Part shown: in pieces, positions 39,154 to 49,800 of the stretch
Position numbering within the stretch: the stretch's first letter is position 1
Layout: each line of letters starts with the position of its first letter
DNA from: Temnothorax longispinosus
Lineage: Eukaryota > Arthropoda > Insecta > Hymenoptera > Formicidae
Direction of reading: 5' to 3'
Length of the DNA stretch: 64,000 nucleotides
Assembly: GCF_030848805.1 (NCBI RefSeq)
Contig: NC_092368.1
Coordinates: 4,498,441-4,562,440 of the forward strand
Program-made: the position numbers and the translations under genes
Notes under the pieces: model-generated
Seen by the model: only the letters and a program-made list of their open reading frames with translations
The model's database searches: none
What the model was told of the DNA's origin: nothing

Positions 39154-40177
39154 CTACACGGACGTCTCGCTGTTGTCTAATGTCATTACCGTTAGAGTGT
39201 TGGGTCTCGAACCAGTTAGAATTTGCTCCTCGGGCGGACGCATCCTGGGTTCCAGAATATTTCTCTTTGTCTCCACGCTCTTCTTGATCGGCGTGCGACT
39301 AGGGCTGGACTTCCTGCTGCTCGGATATGATTTCAATAAACGTGCCCTGAACAATCGATAAATTATACCTAAGCTAAATAATCCTTTTTTCAGTAACACT
39401 TGAGAGACACACTTATAGAGCATTTAAATGTCACGTCGCATCTTCTTGTATGAAAGACTGGTAGACATTTCAAATCGTACTTACGCGTCCATCAACTTCA
39501 GGAACAGGCGAGTGTACACTTGATACTCCTCATCGCCGAATTCGGTAGGGTCGTGTCTCGCGTGTTCGTACAAATCACAGAATTGATGAATTAAACGCTG
39601 GCCACTTCCATTTAATGGAGTAGCGAGCGTGGTGAGCAAATACGCCCTCAGATTCTCCGAAGGATGTCTCTTCAGACAGTTGTCGTACCTCGTGATCTCC
39701 GTCTCTGCAAAGAGACACGACGTGAAACAGGGGCCAACCCAAGAATGATACAACGATAACTTACCCAAGGTTTTAACGTCATCAACCGCCTTTAATCTAT
39801 AATAATGAGGTGGGGCTTGTCCACCTGGAGTCAAAATGTATCTAGGGTCGCTGATCAGCTGCGGCTCGTATTGTATCCTAGGTATCACTTCTATTCTCCT
39901 CTCTATTTCCTTCTTCAAGGACTGAAAAACATTTTCCGCACGTTTAAGCAACAATATAGCAACGATACAGATACCAGTGGGTTAACCTCAAATTTACATG
40001 TTTAAACGTAAAACGTACCTTTTTCGCGTCGTGTCCTATGGGAATGTGAGGGCCCCGACGAGATCTCAAAGCGAACCTCATGATCTGCCGTTTCGCGAAG
40101 ATGAATAGTAACAATATCGTCAAAACGCCCGCCGCTATAAATATCACTATGGTTACACCGGACAATTCCTGTGTCAT
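39154..40177 (-). CDS. C1orf43: C1orf43 (NICE-3) homolog, small single-pass membrane protein
   Basis: Four exons on the minus strand: 40177-40019, 39921-39765, 39704-39485 and 39346-39154. They total 729 nt (242 aa), close to the 253 aa of the human protein. A single membrane segment occupies about residues 8-28. It is followed by FAKRQIMRFALRSRRGPH, nearly identical to the human sequence, then a basic/acidic helix and YEPQL (residues 71-75), and in exon 2 HYYRLKAVD corresponding to the human RMKALD region. The C-terminal tail is Ser/Lys/Arg-rich (KSSPSRTP) and probably disordered. The human protein is reported at Golgi/mitochondria and was implicated in phagocytosis screens; its biochemical function is unknown. 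Exon phases agree at every junction and borders are GT-AG. It is convergent with focadhesin, and its 5' side runs into an assembly gap about 200 bases upstream. Confidence 0.92.
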
Positions 40178-40376
40178 TCTCGTACGACAATCGAGGCGGC
40201 CTGGCCTCCGCGAATAATATTGTCAACGGGCACCAGTCTTTACGGGAGAATCGTACTTATATCGCTTCGAGAAAATAATGCGAACTGTCATTCGAACATT
40301 CGAATAAAAAAACCTCCGGTCAGCTGATCGGCGCACGGACCACGGACACGAAACCGCACATGGTTTGCGTCCGTGC

Positions 40377-40876
40377 NNNNNNNNNNNNNNNNNNNNNNNN
40401 NNNNNNNNNNNNNNNNNNNNNNNNNNNNNNNNNNNNNNNNNNNNNNNNNNNNNNNNNNNNNNNNNNNNNNNNNNNNNNNNNNNNNNNNNNNNNNNNNNNN
40501 NNNNNNNNNNNNNNNNNNNNNNNNNNNNNNNNNNNNNNNNNNNNNNNNNNNNNNNNNNNNNNNNNNNNNNNNNNNNNNNNNNNNNNNNNNNNNNNNNNNN
40601 NNNNNNNNNNNNNNNNNNNNNNNNNNNNNNNNNNNNNNNNNNNNNNNNNNNNNNNNNNNNNNNNNNNNNNNNNNNNNNNNNNNNNNNNNNNNNNNNNNNN
40701 NNNNNNNNNNNNNNNNNNNNNNNNNNNNNNNNNNNNNNNNNNNNNNNNNNNNNNNNNNNNNNNNNNNNNNNNNNNNNNNNNNNNNNNNNNNNNNNNNNNN
40801 NNNNNNNNNNNNNNNNNNNNNNNNNNNNNNNNNNNNNNNNNNNNNNNNNNNNNNNNNNNNNNNNNNNNNNNNNNNN
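40377..40876. other. Assembly gap, 500 N
   Basis: Exactly 500 ambiguous bases, probably a placeholder of arbitrary size. It lies between the 5' side of the C1orf43 homolog and the 3' side of FANCE, so promoter sequence or small exons could be missing. Confidence 0.99.
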
Positions 40877-41493
40877 CTCTCAGGTTTCTCTTTGGTATTA
40901 GTTATTAATATCTCCATCAGACTCGTAGCAAATTTTATCAAATTAGCACATTATAAATACTATGCTTTATTAATGGACAATACCAAATTCGATGCGAAAA
41001 GAACGAATATCAACATCATTAGCCATCGGAAACACCAGGCACTAGGGAAGACATTGCGCATCTCTCTCTCTTATAGTGGTATAAATATCACAGTAAAAAA
41101 AACTGAGGAGTAAGTTTGGACAGAAGCTGAATGAAAAGATGGAAGACATTTTAATTGACAGAGCTGGAAAAATATTTACACATAAACAAAATAAAAAAAA
41201 GTCAATGGATTGTGAATCTGTGTATTGGAAATAAAAGTAAAAATCCTCAAGAATTATGCCTAAAGAAATTTTAATTCATATTAAGAACAAGAAAAATTAT
41301 ACGTATAAATTATAACTCGGTTGTAATGTTATTAATATCGAATATAAGTACAAAAGTATATTTGAAAATCATTATAATATAAACAGATTAAATTCAAACT
41401 TAAAAATATTTTAATTCTTAAATATATGTATAAATTTGTTAATAGGAGAAAACTAGACAATTGTTCGCGTCGTTTATACGTGTGATTTAGCGA
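40877..41493. other. Intergenic DNA downstream of FANCE
   Basis: AT-rich sequence between the N gap and the FANCE stop codon. It should contain the FANCE 3' UTR. No gene was recognised. Confidence 0.6.
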
Positions 41494-43024
41494 TTACATT
41501 TTGCTTAAAATACTTTCTATAGGTTTTTTGAATAACGTTTCATTCACGGCGGCGACTTCAGTCATTATACTTTTCTGCTCTTCAGATAGTGCTGTATTAA
41601 CTTTTAAAAATGACAGCACAAGCTTTCCAAAGTTCTTATCTTTAGAATAATTAAGTGCCTTCTCTGAGAATAATTTGATAACTTTATCGGTCATGTTGTG
41701 GTCCAGTCTTATGGATAAAAAATTTTGCAATATAGATATGTGCCACAATTTCATCTCCTGGACACACGCAAGAAACTCTCTGCAAAAAACATTTAAAAAA
41801 TCATTAAATCTACTTGTGATTTCCATAATTTCAATTTTTAGAATTGAACAAAATTGTATTCAAATATAAAATAATTAATTAAACTTAACTCTCAGTTTTT
41901 TTAGGTGAAATTAACCTGGACTATATCACATGATTGTGTGAAACTTACTCTAAGAGAATTGCTTTCCTTTCCTGGTCAAATGTGTTCACAATGGTGGTGA
42001 CCAACGTTATGTCTTTCAACTCAGTATTGAGAATAGGAACAAATATAAATTGCTGAACCTCATCAGGAAATATTTTAATGCATTCAACAATAGCAGATGA
42101 CAATAAACGAGATGGCTCCTCGAGTTCGACTATCTATGAACACAGTACGAACAATAATTAATGTGTGTATGAGGAAAAAGTATCTAGTAAAATCAGTAAT
42201 ATGCCATTGGTACCTTCGGTAGCAAGATATGCGTGCAAAATGTATTGATATACTTCATTTTCTGCTCGATAGTCATATCGCTCATCGACAGACACAGATT
42301 ATAGATACCCTTGAGACTTAATTTCTCTCTCATCTCGTCCACTAGTGGGACAAGATCCTCATCGGATAAGCTTTCTAACTGAGCGAAGTCTAGCCTGCCG
42401 TTATTTCGTTCTAAATTTTCACAGGCGCACTCTAAAATATCACACTTTTGTGGTAATGCGACAGTAGCAGATTTCTCTGGTTCTGCTACTCTCTCGACTT
42501 GCGAAAAGTAAAACTGAGTAGATTGTAATGGTACTGATTGATCTGTGGCACACATTATTTGGGACTCGCTATTGTCCGTCGGCTCATCAGTATTGTCGCT
42601 ATCTTCACTTTCTGAACATATTTCTTCTTTATTCTACATGAACAATGAACATTGAATAATGCATTCGCAATAATTACATTAAATTATCTGTATCTATATG
42701 TACGTAACTTGAAGTGGCCTAATATTAATGGTTTTTTGTTCCCATAATTATTTCATGTTTACAAGTACCAAGGAGAACACATGTCAGTTTAAAAGTTAAA
42801 TAATATAAAACAATTATGCAAACTTTGTTTAGAGACTGTAATTTATAAGCAACACGTGCGATTCTAACCTGTCCAGCTATAATTTTCCACATCGGATTAG
42901 CCTGGGCGATATCATCTTTCAACGCTTCCCTGACAGATTCGAGTCTCGTCATGATTTCTTCCGATATTGTATACTTCTGGAAAAAGGCTTCCGAATCCGT
43001 ATTTTCCCGCATCATCTTGCTCAT
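41494..43024 (-). CDS. FANCE: Fanconi anemia group E protein homolog
   Basis: Four exons on the minus strand: 43024-42869, 42633-42214, 42133-41949 and 41779-41494. They total 1047 nt (348 aa), with consistent phases and GT-AG borders. The C-terminal half aligns by eye with the human FANCE C-terminal helical-repeat domain. EPSRLLSSAIVECI (from residue 199) matches the family ARLLTSAL segment, KLWHISILQNFL matches the LVLQSLL helix, and KNFGKLVLSFL plus a terminal NETLFKKPIESIL match the NTTFLRKSLKAAL end. FANCE is a subunit of the nuclear Fanconi core complex. It bridges FANCC/FANCF to FANCD2 in repair of interstrand crosslinks. The human protein is 536 aa; the shortening is in the N-terminal half, which here has an acidic Ser-rich linker (SESEDSDNTDEP) after exon 1. 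FANCE is divergent in insects, so the call rests on the C-terminal domain. Confidence 0.82.
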
Positions 43025-43878
43025 GTTGCTCCGTCTCGCGCATGCCGTTCGCGTGTTTGACGTGTTTCGTTTCCATCAACATCAGTCAGTGACGTATCTA
43101 CTGTCTCCTCGATGCAGTGGCGAATTTTTTTCACAGATATATATTTTCTTATTAAGGAATTTTTCTTGGATAAGAATTCAGAACAGGCCAAATGTTCAGA
43201 AATTAAGCAGCAATTAAAATAAAATGTACAAGTGTAATGCAATGCAAAGACAAGCAAAGACAGGCATTGGAATAGATGATATATCATTTATAATTATAAA
43301 TATATATTTTTAAAGCAATAACGACTTCGAGATAATTAAATCTGTCGAAAACAGATTTTGCAAAGCATCTAACATTTGTCGGATAGAGAATGCTAACAGA
43401 AATATAATATATAATCTGCCAACAGAATGTAACACATTGACTGCAGAAATCGAGCACTGAGCTTTTTCGACTTCACTCCGATTAACTTAATCAACGATTA
43501 ATTCATCTGACAGAATGGCTCACGACAAAACTTCTCGCTATTATTAGTCGCCCCTGATTTAATCTTTTTTTTTCTATGTCATATAATAAAAAATTAATAA
43601 TTCCATCCAAAACAGTATGGTTTTGCTAATACAGATTACTCGATTATTGTTCAACAAGTCTGAAAGAAAACCAAACAACCAAGGCGACTGCACCTCCCCG
43701 GTCGGTCACGCGACTCGAGCAGAGTACACGGTTCGCTTCGTCATCAGCCGCGCGAGCCAGTCAGTCCAAGTCAGTCGTTGGTGATCAACGCGCGAGTTGA
43801 GTTGTGCGTCGTGGGGTTTTGTACATCAAAACGCGTTCGGCACACAGTAACAGCAGCAGATCTTCACCAAGCGCTTCC
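43025..43878. promoter_or_regulatory. Divergent promoter region between FANCE and imd
   Basis: The FANCE start codon (minus) and the imd start codon (plus) are 854 bp apart and point away from each other. A CpG-richer block at about 43680-43870 contains two arthropod initiator-like TCAGTC motifs (43761-43766 and 43771-43776), placing a probable imd transcription start there. No TATA box is obvious, and I did not see a clear NF-kB site. Confidence 0.5.
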
Positions 43879-46800
43879 ATGATCACGCCCGCGAGAAACG
43901 TCGATTTGCCAGAGCGCTCGACCTTTCTTGGTGGCAAGGTAAGCAAAAGTAGAAATCATTAGAAATGGACTTGTGCGGATTTCTCTGGTTAACGTAGAAC
44001 TCCAAGTGCGGTTTGAAGGTCCTCGAGAAATTAGGATCCATTCCTAAAACATTTAAGACATTTGAAATATTTTTTATACCTCCTTTTATTCACTACCATG
44101 ATGGCTATTGTAGACATTTGTGCGATAAGCGATAATGTGTATGTGTGTGTGTGTATATGTATATGCGAATTACTGACATTACTGTCTATATGTTAAACCT
44201 ATGTGTTGAACGTATGTTAAATCGACTGACGCTGATGAATAATTACAACCACTTACAATCACAAGCTGCCATCGACACGATTATCGCTTCTTCGGACCTT
44301 CGATAGCTTCACAGAATTTTCCCGCGGAGAGAAATTTTCTTTGTTTCCATTGCACGGTAAGCGTTCTCCCTCGTGTGTCACATAGTGCACGATAATTCTA
44401 ATACAGAAATTATTCATATGTATTTATGGTTCGTATGGTATGGTCGATTTGCATCGCAATGATAAAACGATAAAAACGATAAAACACGATAAACGATCGA
44501 TAAGGTTCTGTGCTCGACGCAAATCAATTATTCCAGCGAATGTGACACCTGCATCGTTTATCAGACTTCAACAATGAGAGATAAATTATTCCGCAGAATT
44601 CTGGATGTAGCTTCGCTTCATTACTCGTTATTGAAAAAAAAGCGTGGCAAAGCAGATGCGTAACGAATAAATTATTACTCGTGCACGAAGCAACGTATAT
44701 ATATGGCTTTATTTATCATACCTGAAGCAAAATACTTTGAGAAAACCGTATTGGCCTTCCATCTTCTATCATGCATATTTCAACACGTTTTATATTTGGA
44801 ATAGACTTGAGGTCTAGCTTCGTCTGCCTCTTCCTCGTCGCGGTTTCTCGCAGACATCATTTTTCTTATTCATAGTTGTATCACGTATTTAGCCTTAAAG
44901 TTTTACATTGACTCTTCGATTCTATGCGCGTATCTATGTTGTAGGCGTATTAAATTATTATTAGATTTCCTGCTAGCCTCAGGGCCTGAGTTCCAATCCA
45001 CATTAACTGTATTTAGATTAGGATTTATTTATTCTATATTAATACGTTTATTCATTCTTCTCTCATGGACATATTAATTTATCCTGAAATAAGTTCACAA
45101 TATTAATTATAATACAGACAGAAAAGTAGTATGATAATAATTAGTGTTAATTGTTAAAACCTACCTCTTAAAAAAGCTGAAAAAGCTGCTAGCCAAATAT
45201 AACGTGGAATATGACGTTTATTCATTAGCATGTCAATGTTCAATCTTCAAGTCTTTAATCTTGAAAACAATTTTTGTTCTCGTTTGTTTCGCCTTGATCT
45301 TCTTTCTACTTTATGTACTATATCTTGCCATTAAAACGTCGTTTTATTGGTTTTATACTGAAATAAAGCATATATAATTCGTTTAGACGTGTAACACATT
45401 TATTTTTTTTATTTCCAAGTTGTGAAGCAGTTGATAAAAATAGAGACAGAAAATTTGACTGGTTATATGCTCGATATTAATATTTAATTTATTCTTCAAT
45501 TTTTATTCTTTCTTTTCTTATACATTACAGTTATGTAGGGAATGACAATTAATCACTAGTTAAAATCGCTTGATTTAGATAATTGTTGACGCATTTAAGC
45601 TCTCGAAAAAATCCTGTCTCATTTGCAGCAAAAATTCCGTGCATCCACTTTGGAATGCACATTCTTTAACCTGACTCAGAATTGAAAATTATATACCAAG
45701 GCTACATTTCTATATTTAGTGATAATATTCAATCTAGTTTTTGTAATGATCAAAATTCCAATCTTCGAAAATTAGACTTTCCTTATTAAGCGAGACATAT
45801 GAAATACTTATTTTTCATAATAAAACTAACGCTAACGAAAGGAAGTAAGATGACAGCTACTGAAATCAAACCGGCTCTATAATAATACACATTGTCTGGT
45901 AAACTTGGAAATGAAAATTTTTATTAATGACTTTGTTAATAGATGTTTCTAGGAACCGATTAGGCAAAGCTTCATAAATTATCTCGTTAGATTGAGTGAT
46001 TATATAATGTCGCACGCGAGACACTTTGTTTTTGAAACTTTTACTGGTTTTACAGAAAATGCAGTTTAGATATCTACACGCTATCATAGTAGAAATATTT
46101 GTGGTGTAATGTATAAGTGTTCCATTTTAATACTGAATTTTTATTAATTTATTATTAATTAAAAAATTATTAATATATTAAAAGAGACTTATGATTAAAT
46201 TCGTATTTTCCTCGCATAGCATGAGAAATAACGTTCTTAAATTGGAGTTTTCTTAGCTAAATTGTTGCATAATAGATTTACAACTAATACAATTATGTCA
46301 ATATGATATACTGTGACTTGGTAATTATTATTAGGTGGATGTTAATGATGATATACATAATAGGATGTTACCTAATGTTTTGTTTGCAGATTCCTCAATT
46401 TATAATTAGATATCTGAACTTGATTGGGAAATAATTTGCATTTATGTATATAAGAATTGAAGATTTAGCGATTTTTGTACCGATCAATATCTAAAACTTG
46501 TGAAAGTCGTCAGTTTTAAGCTTTATGGTTTTAACACATTTGATTAGATTCCTCTTTGAGTTATATCCTCGTTTAATCGCTGTCGACTAGCAACTCCCAA
46601 AGAGGAACTTAGTTTTACTCTTAAATAAACGCTGGTTTATTTTACATTAACACCAATAATTTGATCTTCCACGATCTGCCTGCACGATTAATGAAGATCT
46701 AGAGAAGTAGCTGTATCTAAAATTACAAAAAACTAAGGTATAAGAGAGTCGCTATTTTTTCTATACTTTAAAATACCTGCGCTGAAACTGAGTTTTACCC

Positions 46801-49800
46801 TGTAATAGTTAAGGGTCAGTATACACGTATTTACATAATGATAATAAATAATAAATAAATCTTTGACTCGAGATAAGTAGCACATTTGTTGTGAGTACGT
46901 TGAGTTGTTGTGAATTTGCTACGTCGAATTATGAGTTAGTCATAAGATTAGAAATAGCCAAATAGATAGAATACACATTCATTTCATTCGACCCAGTCGA
47001 TCTTGATAAACTCTCTAAAGTACACAAATAATTATGATATAAACTATTGTATAAGAGCCGCGTCAAGTATTACGTCAAGTAATAGATTTGTATCGTGAAG
47101 ATTGGTCACGTAGATAGCTATACTATTCAGTAAAGTCACAAAGTTCGATATTCCGTACCAGCGCACTAAAAATTTAGATTATAAACGAAATATACAAACA
47201 GAATTCGCAAAACTACAGAATTCACAAAATTAATACGGAAATCCCGTATAATATTGTGTCATAATAATTTTAATATGAAATATTACCGGTATAAGCTAAA
47301 GGTTTTGTCCTCCGTTCTGCGTTTGTCTGTCGCGTGTATTATCAAATTCATTAGCATCGCCACGTCGGGAACTGGTTTTGCCGCTGGAAAACCCAGACGG
47401 CAAGGCCGTTTTGTACGTACGTCTCGTTTGAACGATGCACGACGTTATCACTGAACCGTGCAAACACATTTTTGCGGCGCTCGTCGATGACACGACAGGA
47501 TTCGTATAAAGCAGTTTCGTCAAGAGAAATCTATTTCTGTCCGATAAAAACCACATAATGAATCACAATAATATCACTTAAAATCGTCGGTCATATAATT
47601 ATACAATGAGTGCTAAATAAAACCGATTGTACTCTTTCGCAATATCTATTGGATTTAAATTGCTAATACCGCTAAATCATTATCTCAGAGGTTTATTTAA
47701 AAAATGTGTTAATATATAATTAAATCGCTTTTTTGCTTTGACAAAATTATGAATATTATAAATATATATATGTTGGTTCTCTCTTAAAATAACAACATAG
47801 TTGAAATTCCGTATTTTAAGCTAATATTTATTTGCATACGATTAAGATAAAGACTTTTTTTTAAATTAATGGTTTTAAAACTATTTTGGTCATTAGCATC
47901 GTTGTAAAATTTATAAATTTAGACACTCAGATTAATCAACTGCATATGATTTATTCATTAATTTGTATACTTGAACATTTGTGTGCCTTTAAGGTGATCC
48001 TAAAGCCGCGATCCTAACCGGTTTTTTTCAGTTTTTTTCTTAGCACTAATCTTTTAATTGGCTTTATAGAAATGCAAAATTCTTGTCTAGAATTAAAGTA
48101 CGCATCAAAATCTAGGTCATGGTGGTCGAATTTATATGTGGTGGTCGTCACGTATAACAAAAAATATTAATTTTTTTTTGTTTTTGATATAAATTCGACC
48201 ACCATGACCTAGATTTTGATGCGTACTTTAATTCTAGACAAGAATTTTGCATTTCTATAAAGCCAATTAAAAGATTAGTGCTAAGAAAAAAACTGAAAAA
48301 AACCGGCTAAGATCACAGCTTTAGGATCACCTTAAGTTGAACGTGTTTTATTTGGCGTTTTGGATCTATCACAACTGTTTATTTATTATATAACACGTTA
48401 ATGGACACTCGATTGTCCGACGAGTACCTAAGCTGCCTATCGTAAGTGTCAATGGCACTCAACACATTCTCTTTTAGCGTTTTTATCTTTATTATAATTA
48501 TCACTATATGTACACACATCCGGCTTAATGGAAAATGCAATAATGACAGCTGCTTGTACAAATTAAAAATACAAATAGCATGTTAACTAACTGCTACACA
48601 GAACGAAATGTTAGGAAATTAAATTACTTACTTAATCTATCTACGACTCGGATAGTTCGCGTCATATTCTAATCACTTTTCATTAAACAAATGTGCAGCG
48701 TTAGATTTAATTTCACACGCTGTGTTTTTCCGTGATGAGCAATCGATTTTACTCATTTTTCACGAACGTCCAGTTGACGTTTGTGTCTACTGAAAATGCG
48801 TCTACTGACGGGCTGCAAGAACTTAGCAGATAACCCACGATAATGTAAATTACGCGGAACCTGTTACATAATTCTTATGTTTGAGTTACTTTGCCTAAAA
48901 TTCGTGAAGGCGCGATTAATTTTGTCGGCAGTTATCAAGGTACGAGTATGCTTACCGAGAGCTTAAACTGATAAATACGAATTTTACGATCACGCGAAGT
49001 TAAAAGGAGAAGACATGCCGAGAAATATCTTATCGGATCATTTTTTTACAAACTGCGCGCCTCACGAGATATTCGGAAGATTATTTGACTTAATTAATTG
49101 ACTTAATGCCTGCGCGTTTATTACTTGCAAACATTGCGCTTCTTGCGTAATTAGTCGTCGACAAGTCGATTGCTCTCGCACGGAGCCACGGAGTCATTGT
49201 TTTCTTCAAGACATTATTCGTGTAAATCCAGCAGTGCAGTGTATTCGGTTATTCTTCTGTAACTGCATTGTGGAGACCAAAGTACATGGCGAAAGACAGC
49301 AACTGACCTTTGGTTGATTTGTTTAATTACGCATCTCGAGTGATTCACATGTTTAATGAAATAGATAGGTTGTTGCAATCACAGATTACGAACAGATTAC
49401 GAAGTTTCATCAATCGAACTCGTGAAGATTTTCTCCCGGATCAATTTTCAAGTATTTTTCTTTCTTACTACTTTCACTACTAGCACTACATAATAACGTC
49501 ATCCACTTTCCTGTTTATCATTCCGGCGTAAAATTTGTGAAATGCAATTTAAAGATACACTGCATGTGGGTCACGGTTGATAACGAGAAGAAGTATCGCA
49601 TATGTTCGTAACAGAATATAAAAGACAACAATAATAGTCGAACATACAAAATTGTTTTCTCTCTTATTAATTAAAACAGAAAACATGTTTCTGCACAAAA
49701 TTAAAGTGTCGTATAATAGTACACAGATAATAGTAAAAGGGGAATCCTCTCTCCCTCTCTCTTTCTCTATTTTACATTACGATTACAAGTTATAAGTCAT

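Noticed and set aside
44980..45020. B-box-like GAGTTCCAATCC suggesting a tRNA
   Set aside because: No A-box at the right distance and no cloverleaf or acceptor stem could be formed.
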